This document shows positions 12,463 through 24,668 of a DNA stretch of 64,000 bases, in pieces. The stretch lies in assembly GCF_003369915.1 (NCBI RefSeq), contig NW_022881603.1, positions 33,477,522-33,541,521 of the forward strand, read 5' to 3'. This stretch comes from Drosophila miranda (taxonomy: Eukaryota; Arthropoda; Insecta; Diptera; Drosophilidae). Numbering within the stretch: position 1 is the first letter of the stretch; each line of letters starts with the position of its first letter. The translations under genes were made by a program, and so were the position numbers. Under the pieces are notes generated by a model that ran no database searches, was not told where the DNA came from, and was given only the letters and a program-made list of their open reading frames with translations.

Positions 12463-13298
12463 TTATTGACAGCTTAGTTTCTGAGATGCTGTCGCTGCAG
12501 GGACTCGGTTGGCAGGGTGATTGCAGAGGCATTTTCAACATACTCTCGACTCTCATCCGGCATAACTTTATCAACAACGTGTTTTTCTATTAGACCGCTT
12601 TCTCCCAAGTAGCATATGGAAAATCCATCGTACCATGCCTCCTGATCCTTCAGTACTTCCTTCAATTGCCACACCTTGTATTTCCAGAACTGGAACATCA
12701 CCTTCAGGCCGGATATGCCCCTCACGCGCCACCTTATGCGCACGGTGTAATCGTCGGGATGCTTTGTAATTTTAAGAACCTCAAACTTAACGTAGGCGTA
12801 CTTTAAGTGACCCACAGTTCGAAGAATGGCAATTTGCTTAACAAAGTGGTATAGACCGACTGTGTGCTTGCCGGTAATATTGTTCTGAAATATAAGGTTT
12901 GGGCTGTATATGGAATAGTTCAGCGGTTCAACAAAGAGTTTGGGAAGCGTGGTTCGCAGAACTTCTTAGGCTCGCTCCAGATCTTCAGGCTTTCGAACAT
13001 TTTCCTTCTCTTTGGCGGATGTTTGTACATTACTGTTTTCGTGAAAACTTCGTTTCGGTTGCATTACGCTACTACCTTCACATTTTAGCCAATTGTAGTT
13101 ATATGATCCTGTGCAAGGAGAGTATAATCGCATTGTGGAGCCCCACAAGCTTATCAAATTGCTCTTTCTCATTGATAAAATTCCAAAATTTCGCATCATT
13201 TTGACAAGGACCATTGACGAATTTACCGGACTCTGGTAACTGTATTTCCCGTAATATGTTAAATGTTTCTTCCTTTTAAGCGTCACTCTGCCGTTCAA
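12463..13298 (-). pseudogene. C6orf136/DUF2358-family gene copy (unit 3)
   Basis: The conserved domain is open from about 12960 to 12500. One missing C near 12497 shifts the last residues. The shared TAA near 12966 breaks the link to the upstream 110-codon segment (13298-12966). No 20-bp insertion. Confidence 0.8.
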
Positions 13299-13800
13299 AT
13301 ATCACGTTCAAATTCTTCATCTGGTTTTACTCAGCGTTTAAATTGTGGGGTTTTTAATCTTTTTTAGACGTGCTCGTGTTGTAACCAAGTTTATTTGGAA
13401 TCGAAAAATCATATGGTCATATGTATATCGATATAAATATTTTGTACAATAAAAGTGTGAGGTGATGTGATAGTTGTTTTGGGATATCTCAACGAAACTT
13501 TCTGAACTCGGAGACAGTTTACACTATTTTTTTGTAGTTTCAGTGATCCAACGTCGTTAGAATCATAGTTGGATAATGGAAATAAGTATCCATATTTTTA
13601 TGTGATATTTCCCGTATGCGACTATACTTCAAGACCACTCTAGTCTAAATTATTGTCGCACCAGTCGAAAAGCTGTTGAACTATTTGTGCCAAAACGTGC
13701 CACCCAGTTGTGGTAGAGTAATACCTAACAAAAATAGATCCAAAGAAAATTCATGTCGACCAGAAATACCTAGATTTTTCAAATCACAACGTTCCCCTCG
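13299..13800. other. Spacer between DUF2358 and LINE 3' end (one per unit)
   Basis: About 500 bp of AT-rich DNA with no convincing ORF; equivalents are 1-515, 5791-6291, 8241-8738, 18365-18867, 24167-24668, 29921-30423, and 53183-53299 plus 56703-57096. It would hold the DUF2358 promoter and any 5' exon. Near its right edge is ACGTTCCCCCTCG, the reverse complement of the left end of the DINE-1 copies in this window, directly against the LINE oligo(A) tail. No start exon for Thoc5 is recognisable. Confidence 0.6.
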
Positions 13801-14715
13801 TTTTTTTTTTGGTTTTAAATCATCTCAAGGATGATCGGAATTTTGATCGTAGCACTGTAGCCACATTGATCAGATACTGGTGATGTAGTTTGGCGAGTTT
13901 GACAGGTCGGTATATAAAAAAAAGAGGAAAATTACTTAACTGTTTTAGAAAATAAACTGAAATTACTTTATAACATGATGAAGAAAAAAGCGGTCAAAAG
14001 TTTAAGTCAGCAGTTTTGATGAAGATTGCCAGCTCTCTGAGATGTAGCGGCTCTTTTTTGATTAATAATTGATGTAAATTGTTATAATATTTAAAGATTT
14101 TAAATTTCCTTCTGAGCCCGGCAAATCTTTGGCAATCGAAGATCAGGTGTTCGGCATATTCAGTTACATTGCACGTTTCTCAGATATTTGAGTCAATTGC
14201 TTTGATTCTGTGTAGGAAGACTTTGTCGTATGTGTGTCCCGTCATAGGTCTGTTAATGGTCTTGATGCTTTTAGCATTTTATTTAAGAGAAAAATGCCAG
14301 GGTTTACTGGGTATGTCTGGAAATATGTCTATGAGGCTGGATCCCTTCGTCCTACACTTCGTCCTGTAGTCCTCATTCCATTTGTATACTAAAAAGTTCC
14401 TAATTTCTCTTTGAGCCTCCTTGTAGCTGTATTTTATATTTATTGTAAACCCCTCACTTGTAGCAGCCTTTGCTGCTATGTCAGTCTTTTCGTTGATGGC
14501 CACACCCTTGTGACCAGGGACCCATAGAATGTCAAGTTTCTGAATGTCTGATTGGTTAACTATGTTGTGAATATCATTCACTAGGTACGAGTCTGTATTC
14601 TTATTTTTAATTAAATTAATAGCTAGTAATATTCGACGGAATATCAAAATCGAAAATATTGTTTCGAATCCTTTACGGAGAACAATTAACCTATTATAAG
14701 CCAAGGGGCCGAAAA
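13801..14715 (-). mobile_element. I-like LINE 3' fragment (unit 4)
   Basis: The RNase H segment is open from 14704 to 14279, with a stop in the middle of the C-terminal region. Boundaries match those of the other units: tail at 13801 and loss of similarity near 14715. Confidence 0.78.
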
Positions 14716-15187
14716 AAATGAAATTTTAATCATTTAAGCGCAGTTCAGGTGAAAGTTAGCGTTGTTATTTTTAATTTCAGATAAAAGATGGCCTGAATCT
14801 ACAAGAACAATTTACAATCCTTAATATTTTCTGCCATTTACCTGAAGAAGGTGAACTATTTAAATAGAGGGGGCTTAAGTGGGCTAAATTCGTTTTTTCA
14901 TCATAACGAGACGCTATATTGTTGTTGGAAAAAAAAACAGCAATCGCCGTAGCAAGAAAATAAGTCAAGTATTTAAAACAAACCAGTCAAGTAGAAAATT
15001 GATTAATTTATTGGATAAAATTATGTGGGCAGGACTGAGAGATCTACCTAGCTAGTAATATTCGACGGAATATCAAAAACGGGGAATAGTACAATAGAAC
15101 TTGAATTCGTCGGTATATCTATGGTATATTTGGGTATATTTCTGATGGTCGGACATTATATTTTAACAATAAATCCGCGGCACACTT
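14716..15187. other. Spacer between LINE piece and first visible Thoc5 exon
   Basis: About 470 bp without a convincing ORF; equivalents are 1426-1905, 9651-10132, 19786-20263 and 25586-26063. It contains a second copy of the motif TAGTAATATTCGACGGAATA, which also lies inside the LINE piece about 430 bp away. It ends in a pyrimidine-rich tract and TTTAG, a plausible splice acceptor. An upstream Thoc5 exon would be expected 5' of this region, but none is seen. Confidence 0.55.
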
Positions 15188-15195
15188 TTGTTTAG

Positions 15196-17384
15196 CTTCC
15201 GAATAAATATATTATTAAGTGAAGTGGAGGCTATTTTAAATACGCAGTTTCAGCAGCTGGAAGATATCATCGGGGAAATATTAAAAGTAAAAAAGAGCGT
15301 AAGTGTTAACAAGCTGCAAAGTCGTTGGTTCCTTATTTTCCTTATTTTTGTATGCAGGGGCAGAACTCAGACACATTGCGAACTGCGGCGGCATTGAAAT
15401 TTGTTGCATTAAAGCATGCAAATCGAGAAGTTAAACAGAAAATAAAGTCTGGACGGGATAACTTACACTTGGAAAAATGTAAAGTGGACATAAGTCGGTT
15501 GCAATTGCAAAATCTTCTGTACGAAGTGAGCCACTTGAAAAAGGACATCGTGCGTTGCGAGAAATTCCAGAGTCGTGACTCCAAGTTGGTCCTGCTCTCA
15601 GACACTGAGTATTTTACCAAATTGCCGGGAATTGAAGATAGTAAAGTGAAACCAGAATCGGAGCACTACAAGCATTTGCAGCGCTTAGATTGTGAACTGC
15701 GTTTAAGGAAAGACCTGGATGAACAGAAAAGCTCATTGAAGAACTCCAAAAAGGAGCTGCAACAAGAGAATCTTAAACAACATAATAGGTACGTTTCATT
15801 CGCGCCAGCTCTACGCACCCTAAAGAGTGCTACGAAACCGCTGCATGATGCACTGCAGCTTTCTCTTGATGTTGAATGGAAGCTTAGTGCTGTGGTCAAA
15901 TATCTGCCCAAGCCTCTTTATATATTATTCATCAAACTGCAATGCCTTCAACGTGCGAGCGATGAGCCATCATTCAATGTTGAAGTGGTAGGATATGAAA
16001 GTGAAGCTCAGATGCAGGAGTTGACAAACCTAAAGCAAAACCCAAAAGCAAGGCGCGACTACTCTGAAAGGGACATTGAATTGTCGGGAAAGCCTGAGGA
16101 AAATCCTTTGAACAAAGAATTAAGTCCTCATCCTCTGCACATTCGCATCACGGTAAGATTAAACCAAAACATACGACTATAGAAAAATACCTTAACGTTC
16201 GAACGGTCTCTAGCTTGGCTCTGCTGGCTCGATTCAACTGTTGATTATTCGCTATTTCGAACAAATTAAATGTGCGACAGCATGGCCTCAATTGAGCATT
16301 TCCAATAATACAAACCATCAAGGGTAAGTTTTAGCGAGTGAATTGCTTTAGCAGCAACTATATTTTAAAACATTTTCATGTTTTTAGGGATACTAATTTC
16401 GTTCAGCATCTCCTTCGGCATTTGTTTGCAAACGATTTGGGTAATGAAATACTTATACCCGGTATTCAATACGATGTAAGACAAGCAACAAGCTATAATT
16501 TTCCTATATATATGTATGAATCATAAAATTATATATTTGCGTTAGTTACAGAATAAGGATCTGACACCAGAGAAATGTATACAATATCTGGAGTCTAAGG
16601 ACTTTGGAAAAGCATACTGTTGGTTACAAAGTATATGCTCTATACCAACAGTCAACAGCTCGATGTTGTATAAGCATGAGCTGAACTTGAATAAAAGCAT
16701 GCGGGAGACCATAGCTCGCATTACACGGCGCTGGAACTCTTGGTTAAATCTAAGTCAGCAAATACGTGGTCTGACTAACAAGGACATCGATTTGTATGCA
16801 CCAAAAGAAAATGTCTATCCTGCGGCCTTGTCTTGCAGACTAGTGCAGTGGACGGCGATCACTCTCGAGGAATTCCTAGCCCAAAATTCAGACGTACTAA
16901 ACATTTCTCCGGATGATAAGGGCATAACATACAATTCCTATCGTGCTGTGATTGTTCGTGGCTCTGCCAAAATGGAGTGTTTCATTCGAATACCGAGTAA
17001 TTATCCATTGGAAATGCCACTCTGGATATTGAGTGTGCATTGGAACGGTCGCCGTACATCGCAGAATAATGCAGCTATCAAGGTTAGTTTGTTCAGACTT
17101 CCATGCGTTATATATAAGCTTATTTTGATACCATTTTGTAGATGATGGAGTACTGGACCAACTCATTGCAACCCCAACAGCTGGAAGCAAATTATCGTAT
17201 TCTGTACGCTCAGCTTTTCCGAACTATTTATAGTTTTGACATCTTTCTGGAGACAGAAGGCTCAATGCAGACGACTATAGAATACACCAAGGAAAAGCCT
17301 TATATAAGTGCATTTGCAAAACAATGCCGATTGCGTCCATATAAATACATAAAAAAGGGTTCCGTACACGCATTCAAACAATAA
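15196..17384 (+). CDS. thoc5: THO complex subunit 5 (Thoc5), six exons open, first exon not found
   Basis: Thoc5 is a subunit of the nuclear THO/TREX complex, which couples transcription to mRNA packaging and export and, in flies, supports piRNA-cluster transcripts. Exons: 15196-15298, 15358-16152, 16214-16323, 16388-16475, 16552-17082 and 17142-17384, all with GT-AG introns of 59-76 bp and matching phases. The product (about 620 residues) follows the family from the coiled coil (LQLQNLLYEVSHLKKDI, LQRLDCELRLRKDL) through the middle (LPKPLYILF, HPLHIRIT) to the C-terminal part (LEMPLWILSVHWNG) and the basic tail RLRPYKYIKKG. Family members are about 650-690 residues, so roughly the first 50-60 are missing. 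No ATG precedes exon A in frame. The gene converges on DUF2358. It is the only copy here without an internal break. Confidence 0.85.
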
Positions 17385-17462
17385 GGACCTAAAAACAAAT
17401 ATAAGAATATGGTTTTGTAAAAAAAAATCAAAAGCAGTTACTAAACATCTTCACAGTTGCTG

Positions 17463-17499
17463 TTTATTATGTAATGCATAATTGCAATAATGCAATAAA
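17463..17499. promoter_or_regulatory. Facing poly(A) signals of Thoc5 and DUF2358
   Basis: A plus-strand AATAAA lies at 17494-17499 (Thoc5) and a minus-strand AATAAA at 17463-17468 (DUF2358), between stops at 17384 and 17528. Because the signals have passed each other, mature transcripts would overlap by several tens of bases. The same pair occurs in every unit. Confidence 0.6.
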
Positions 17500-17527
17500 T
17501 AAGTAACATTTAAATCTAGCTACAGTT

Positions 17528-18364
17528 TTATTGACAGCTTAGTTTCTGAGATGCTGTCGCTGCCAGGGACTCGGTTGGCAGGGTGATTGCAGAGGCATTT
17601 TCAACATACTCTCGACTCTCATCCGGCATAACTTTATCAACAACGTGTTTTTCTATTAGACCGCTTTCTCCCAAGTAGCATATGGAAAATCCATCGTACC
17701 ATGCCTCCTGATCCTTCAGTACTTCCTTCAATTGCCACACCTTGTATTTCCAGAACTGGAACATCACCTTCAGGCCGGATATGCCCCTCACGCGCTACCT
17801 TATGCGCACGGTGTAATCGTCGGGATGCTTTGTAATTTTAAGAACCTCAAACTTAACGTAGGCGTACTTTAAGTGACCCACAGTTCGAAGAATGGCAATT
17901 TGCTTAACAAAGTGGTATAGACCGACTGTGTGCTTGCCGGTAATATTGTTCTGAAATATAAGGTTTGGGCTGTATATGGAATAGTTCAGCGGTTCAACAA
18001 AGAGTTTGGGAAGCGTGGTTCGCAGAACTTCTTAGGCTCGCTCCAGATCTTCAGGCTTTCGAACATTTTCCTTCTCTTTGGCGGATGTTTGTACATTACT
18101 GTTTTCGTGAAAACTTCGTTTCGGTTGCATTACGCTACTACCTTCACATTTTAGCCAATTGTAGTTATATGATCCTGTGCAAGGAGAGTATAATCGCATT
18201 GTGGAGCCCCACAAGCTTATCAAATTGCTCTTTCTCATTGATAAAATTCCAAAATTTCGCATCATTTTGACAAGGACCATTGACGAATTTACCGGACTCT
18301 GGTAACTGTATTTCCCGTAATATGTTAAATGTTTCTTCCTTTTAAGCGTCACTCTGCCGTTCAA
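17528..18364 (-). pseudogene. C6orf136/DUF2358-family gene copy (unit 4)
   Basis: Members of this family (human C6orf136, DUF2358) are conserved proteins of unknown function, thought to be mitochondrial. Two segments lie in one frame: 18364-18032 (upstream, ends PEDLERA then TAA) and 18031-17528 ([11 protein letters not shown], then [49 protein letters not shown]). The TAA between them is in all units. In this unit a second stop (TGG to TAG) lies in the RIRW-RVRG stretch near 17798. The 3' end faces that of Thoc5, with stops 144 bp apart. Either the gene was already broken before amplification or the TAA lies in an unrecognised intron. Confidence 0.8.
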
Positions 18365-18867
18365 ATATCACGTTCAAATTCTTCATCTGGTTTTACTCAG
18401 CGTTTAAATTGTGGGGTTTTTAATCTTTTTTAGACGTGCTCGTGTTGTAACCAAGTTTATTTGGAATCGAAAAATCATATGGTCATATGTATATCGATAT
18501 AAATATTTTGTACAATAAAAGTGTGAGGTGATGTGATAGTTGTTTTGGGATATCTCAACGAAACTTTCTGAACTCGGAGACAGTTTACACTATTTTTTTG
18601 TAGTTTCAGTGATCCAACGTCGTTAGAATCATAGTTGGATAATGGAAATAAGTATCCATATTTTTATGTGATATTTCCCGTATGCGACTATACTTCAAGA
18701 CCACGCTAGTCTAAATTATTGTCGCACCAGTCGAAAAGCTGTTGAACTATTTGTGCCAAAACGTGCCACCCAGTTGTGGTAGAGTAATACCTAACAAAAA
18801 TAGATCCAAAGAAAATTCATGTCGACCAGAAATACCTAGATTTTTCAAATCACAACGTTCCCCCTCG

Positions 18868-19785
18868 TTTTTTTTTTGGTTTTAAATCATCTCAAGGATG
18901 ATCGGAATTTTGATCGTAGCACTGTAGCCACATTGATCAGATACTGGTGATGTAGTTTGGCGAGTTTGACAGGTCGGTATATAAAAAAAAGAGGAAAATT
19001 ACTTAACTGTTTTAGAAAATAAACTGAAATTACTTTATAACATGATGAAGAAAAAAGCGGTCAAAAGTTTAAGTCAGCAGTTTTGATGAAGATTGCCAGC
19101 TCTCTGAGATGTAGCGGGCTCTTTTTTGATTAATAATTGATGTAAATTGTTATAATATTTAAAGATTTTAAATTTCCTTCTGAGCCCGGCAAATCTTTGG
19201 CAATCGAAGATCAGGTGTTCGGCATATTCAGTTACATTGCACGTTTCTCAGATATTTGAGTCAATTGCTTTGATTCTGTGTAGGAAGACTTTGTCGTATG
19301 TGTGTCCCGTCATAGGTCTGTTAATGGTCTTGATGCTTTTAGCATTTTATTTAAGAGAAAAATGCCAGGGCTTACTGGGTATGTCTGGAAATATGTCTAT
19401 GAGGCTGGATCCCTTCGTCCTACACTTCGTCCTGTAGTCCTCATTCCATTTGTATACTAAAAAGTTCCTAATTTCTCTTTGAGCCTCCTTGTAGCTGTAT
19501 TTTATATTTATTGTAAACCGCTCACTTGTAGCAGCCTTTGCTGCTATGTCAGTCTTTTCGTTGATGGCCACACCCTTGTGACCAGGGACCCATAGAAGGT
19601 CAAGTTTCTGAATGTCTGAGGGGTTAACTATGTTGTGAATATCATTCACTAGGTACGAGTCTGTATTCTTATTTTTAATTAAATTAATAGCTAGTAATAT
19701 TCGACGGAATATCAAAATCGAATATATTGTTTCGAATCATTTACGGAGAACAATTAACCCATTATAAGCCAAGGGGCCGAAAATA
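18868..19785 (-). mobile_element. I-like LINE 3' fragment (unit 5)
   Basis: Same fragment as elsewhere. Here the RNase H stretch starts open at about 19715 and carries a few unit-specific substitutions near 19600-19620. Confidence 0.76.
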
Positions 19786-20263
19786 ATGAAATTTTAATCA
19801 TTTTAGCGCAGTTCAGGTGAAAGTTAGCGTTGTTATTTTTAATTTCAGATGAAAGATGGCCTGAATCTACAAGAAGAATTTACAATCGTTAATATTTTCT
19901 GCCATTTACCTGAAGAAGGTGAACTATTTAAATAGAGGGGGCTTAAGTGGGCTAAATTCGTTTTTTCATCATAACGAGACGCTATATTGTTGTTGGAAAA
20001 AAAAACAGCAATCGCCGTAGCAAGAAAATAAGTCAAGTATTTAAAACAAACCAGTCAAGTAGAAAAATGATTAATTTATTGGATAAAATTATGTGGGCAG
20101 GACTGAGAGATCTACCTAGCTAGTAATATTCGACGGAATATCAAAAACGGGGAATAGTACAATAGAACTTGAATTCGTCGGTATATCTATGGTATATTTG
20201 GGTTTATTTCTGATGGTCGGACATTATATTTTAACAATAAATCCGCGGCACACTTGTGTTTAG

Positions 20264-22079
20264 CTTCCGAATAAATATATTATTAAGTGAAGTGGAGGCT
20301 ATTTTATATACGCAGTTTCAGCAGCTGGAAGATATCATCGGGGAAATATTAAAAGTAAAAAAGAGCGTAAGTGTTAACAAGCTGCAAAGTCGTTGGTTCC
20401 TTATTTTCAAATTGCCGGGAATTGAAGATAGTAAAGTGAAACCAGAATCGGAGCACTACAAGCATTTGCAGCGCTTAGAGTGTGATCTGCGTTTAAGGGA
20501 AGACCTGGATGAACAGAAAAGCTCATTGAAGAACTCCAAAAAGGAGCTGCAACAAGAGAATCTTAAATAATCTTGATGTTGAATGGAAGCTTAGTGCTGT
20601 GGTCAAATATCTGCCCAAGCCTCTTTATATATTATTCGTCAACCTGCAATGCCTTCAACGTGCGAGCGATGAGCCATCATTCAATGTTGAAGTGGTAGGA
20701 TATAAAAGTGAAGCTCAGATGCAGGAGTTGACAAACCTAAAGCAAAACCCAAAAGCAAGGCGCGACTACTCTGAAAGGGAGATTGAATTGTCGGGAAAGC
20801 CTGAGGAAAATCCTTTGAACAAAGAATTAAGTCCTCATCCTCTGCACATTCGCATCACGGTAAGATTAAACCAAAACATACGACTATAGAAAAATACCTT
20901 AACGTTTGAACGGTCTCTAGCTTGGCTCTGCTGGCTCGATTCAACTGTTGATTATTCGCTATTTCGAACAAATTAAATGTGCGACAGCATGGCCTCAATT
21001 GAGCATTTCCAATAATACAAACCATCAAGGGTAAGTTTTAGCGAGTGAATTGCTTTAGCAGCAACTATATTTTAAAACATTTTCATGTTTTTAGGGATAC
21101 TAATTTCGTTCAGCATCTCCTTCGGCATTTGGTTGCAAACGATTTGGGTAATGAAATACCTATACCCGGTATTCAATACGATGTAAGACAAGCAACAAGC
21201 TATAATTTTCCTATATATATGTATGAATCATAAAATTATATATTTGCGTTAGTTACAGAATAAGGATCTGACACCAGAGGAATGTATACAATATCTGGAG
21301 TCTAAGGACTTTGGAAAAGCATACTGTTGGTTACAAAGTATATGCTCTATACCAACAGTCAACAGCTCGATGTTGTATAAGCATGAGCTGAACTTGAATA
21401 AAAGCATGCGGGAGACCATAGCTCGCATTACACGGCGCTGCAACTCTTGGTTAAATCTAAGTCAGCAAACACGTGGTCTGACTAACAAGGACATCGATTT
21501 GTATGCACTAAAAGAAAATGTCTATCCTGCGGCCTTGTCTTGCAGCCTAGTGCAGTGGACGGCGATCACTCTCGAGGAATTCCTAGCCCAAAATTCAGAC
21601 GTACTAAACATTTCTCCGGATGATAAGGGCATAACATATAATTCCTATCGTGCTGTGATTGTTCGTGGTTCTGCCAAAATGGAGTGTTTCATTCGAATAC
21701 CGAGGAATTATCCATTGGAAATGCCACTCTGGATATTGAGTGTGCATTGGAACGGTCGCCGTACATCGCAGAATGATGCAGCTATCAAGGTTAGTTTGTT
21801 CAGACTTCCATGCGTTATATATAAGCTTATTTTGATACCATTTTGTAGATGATGGAGTACTGGACCAACTCATTGCAACCCCAACAGCTGGAAGCAAATT
21901 ATCGTATTCTGTACGCTCAGCTTTTCCGAACTATTTATAGTTTTAACATCTTTCTGGAGACAGAAGGCTCAATGCAGACGACTATAGAATACACCAAGGA
22001 AAAGCCTTATATAAGTGCATTTGCAAAACAATGCCGATTGCGTCCATATAAATACATAAAACGAGGGGGAACGTTGTGA
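20264..22079 (+). pseudogene. thoc5: Thoc5 pseudogene with two deletions and DINE-1 end (unit 5)
   Basis: It has the same 278-bp deletion (junction near 20408) and the same 85-bp deletion with TAA (near 20567) as unit 1, and its C-terminus is likewise replaced by DINE-1 codons (RGGTL, stop at 22077-22079). Unlike unit 1 it is free of extra single-base gaps, so it shows the true ancestral form of this defective type. Exon E is fully open (21370-21790). Confidence 0.9.
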
Positions 22080-23176
22080 GTTACTGCGGACACCGCAACT
22101 CTACAGTTATACCCGATACTAAGTCAGTATGGCTCTCCTCCGGCAGACGCCGCTAATATTAAACGACACGACAAAGAGTGCGTGCGAGAGAGACAGAAAA
22201 TCAGTCTGAGCGTGACGTCGGGCGCTGCGTAGCCACTGCAAATTGATTTGTTCCTATTGGCTATAAAAATGATCTGATCTGATCCAGATTCAGCAATCTG
22301 ATAGATATGGTCATTATCTATGATTCTGCGTTTTTAGTTTTCTTGAATGTGCAATATTGTGGATGCAACAGATTTTCGTTCTTTGTGGGGGCGGAAAAGG
22401 GTGGGGCGAAATTTTGAGATATACGTTTTATAGTAAGATCTAACAGGAGTGCGGATACCAAATTTGGTTACTCTAGCCTTAATAGTCTCTGAGATTTGTG
22501 AATATCCCCAGATTTTCATCCTTTGCGGGGGCGGAAGGGGGTGTGGCGAAATTTTGAAACAAACTCGTCTCGGTCCGATATATTAGGAGTGTGGATACCA
22601 AATTTGGTTGCTCTAGCTTTTATAGTCTCTGAGATCTAGGCGCTAATGTTTTACTCTAAGCAAAGCCGCCTATGCTACGTGTGTGTTAGAGAGAGACAGG
22701 GCGAGAAAAAATGAAATTGTTTTCTTGATGCTGGCTATAATAATACGATCCAATTCAGATTCCGCAGTCTTAAAGATATGGTCATTCTCTACAATTCTAC
22801 GTTTTTGGTTTTCTCATATCTTTAAAATTGTGGATGCCACAGATTTTCGTCCTTTGTGGGGGCGGAAGTGGGCGGGGCGAAGTTTTGAAATATTTTTGTA
22901 GCAGTGACATATCACAGAAGTCTGGGTCCAAAACATCGTTGCTCTAGCTCTTATAGCCTTTGAGCACTAGGCGCTGAAGGGGACGGACAGACGGACGGAC
23001 GGACAGACGGTCAGACGGACAGACAGACATGGCTCAATCGACTCGGCTATTGATGCTGATCAAGAATATATATACTTTATGGGGTCGGAAACGATTCCTT
23101 CTGGACGTTACACACATCCACTTTTACCACAAATCTAATATACCCCAATACTCATTTTGAGTATCGGGTATAAAAA
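22062..23176. mobile_element. DINE-1/INE-1-like Helentron (unit 5)
   Basis: Same insertion as in unit 1, better preserved. GA-rich motifs GCGAGAGAGACAG (about 22183) and TTAGAGAGAGACAGG (about 22686) lie within it. Confidence 0.82.
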
Positions 23177-23308
23177 CGGTTCCGTACACGCATTTTGTAA
23201 AAAAAAAAAAAAAAGCAGTTACTAAACATCTTCACAGTTGCTGTTTATTATGTAATGCATAATTGCAATAATGCAATAAATAAGTAACATTTAAATCTAG
23301 CTACAGTT

Positions 23309-24166
23309 TTATTGACAGCTTAGTTTCTGAGATGCTGTCGCTGCCAGGGACTCGGTTGGCAGGGTGATTGCAGAGGCATTTTCAACATACTCTCGACTCT
23401 CATCCGGCATAACTTTATCAACAACGTGTTTTTCTATTAGACCGCTTTCTCCCAAGTAGCATATGGAAAATCCATCGTACCATGCCTCCTGATCCTTCAG
23501 TACTTCCTTCAATTGCCACACCTTGTATTTCCAGAACTGGAACATCACCTTCAGGCCGGATATGCCCCTCACGCGCCACCTTATGCGCACGGTGTAATCG
23601 TCGGGATGCTTTGTAATTTTAAGAACCTCAAACTTAACGTAGGCGTACTTTAGGTGACCCACAGTTCGAAGAATGGCAATTTGCTTAACAAAGTGGTATA
23701 GACCGACTGTGTGCTTGCCGGTAATATTGTTCTGAAATATAAGGTTTGGGCTGTATATGGAATAGTTCAGCGGTTCAACAAAGAGTTTGGGAAGCGTGGT
23801 TCGCAGAACTTCTTAGGCTCGCTCCAGATCTTCAGGCTTTCGAACATTTTCCTTCTCTTCGGCGGATGTTTGTACATTACTGTTTTCGTGAAAACTTCGT
23901 TTCGGTTGCATTACGCTACTACCTTCACATTTTAGCCAATTGTAGTTATATGATCCTGTGCAAGGAGAGTATAATCGCATTGTGGAAGCCCACGCCTGTT
24001 CTTTGGAGCCCCACAAGCTTATCAAATTGCTCTTTCTCATTGATAAAATTCCAAAATTTCGCATCATTTTGACAAGGACCATTGACGAATTTACCGGACT
24101 CTGGTAACTGTATTTCCCGTAATATGTTAAATGTTTCTTCCTTTTAAGCGTCACTCTGCCGTTCAA
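23309..24166 (-). pseudogene. C6orf136/DUF2358-family gene copy (unit 5)
   Basis: The conserved C-terminal domain is open from 23800 down to the stop at 23309, with no TAG near 23580. The shared TAA lies at about 23813. A 20-bp insertion near 23990 adds seven codons to the upstream segment (117 codons, 24166-23813). It is the best-preserved conserved domain in the window. Confidence 0.82.
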
Positions 24167-24668
24167 ATATCACGTTTAAATTCTTCATCTGGTTTTACTC
24201 AGCGTTTAAATTGTGGGGTTTTTAATCTTTTTTAGACGTGCTCGTGTGGTAACCAAGTTTATTTGGAATCGAAAAATCATATGGTCATATGTATATCAAT
24301 ATAAATATTTTGTACAATAAAAGTGTGAGGTGATGTGATAGTTTTTTTGGGATATCTCAACGGAACTTTCTGAACTCGGAGACAGTTTACACTATTTTTT
24401 TGTAGTTTCAGTGATCCAACGTCGTTAGAATCATAGTTGGATAATGGAAATAAGTATCCATATTTTTATGTGATATTTCCCGTATGCGACTATACTCAAG
24501 ACCACTCTAGTCTAAATTATTGTCGCACCAGTCGAAAAGCTGTTGAACTATTTGTGCCAAAAAGTGCCACCCAGCTGTGGTAGAGTAATACCTAACAAAA
24601 ATAGATCCAAAGAAAATTCATGTCGACCAGAAATACCTAGATTTTTCAAATCACAACGTTCCCCCTCG

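Larger units (their letters stand above)
8229..13286. repeat. Tandem unit, 5058 bp, without DINE-1
   Basis: The order is spacer, minus LINE piece, spacer, Thoc5 (six exons), minus DUF2358. It is nearly identical to the next unit over its whole length, apart from a few single-base indels. Confidence 0.95.
13287..18352. repeat. Tandem unit, 5066 bp, best preserved
   Basis: This unit carries the only Thoc5 copy whose six visible exons are all open. It has no DINE-1 and lacks the 20-bp DUF2358 insertion seen near 5615, 23990 and 53010. It is the best reference for comparing the other units. Confidence 0.95.
18353..24154. repeat. Tandem unit, 5802 bp, DINE-1 type
   Basis: It has the same layout as unit 1, including both Thoc5 deletions, the DINE-1 insertion at the same base and the 20-bp DUF2358 insertion. 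Units 1 and 5 therefore descend from one altered unit, yet they are separated by unaltered units. Confidence 0.95.

Noticed and set aside
12899-13204. Plus-strand ORF repeated in each unit ([16 protein letters not shown] type)
   Set aside because: Antisense to the DUF2358 gene, which has clear family motifs on the minus strand.
15145-15195. ATG at 15145 as Thoc5 start
   Set aside because: Its frame closes at TAG at the acceptor and is not continuous with exon A.
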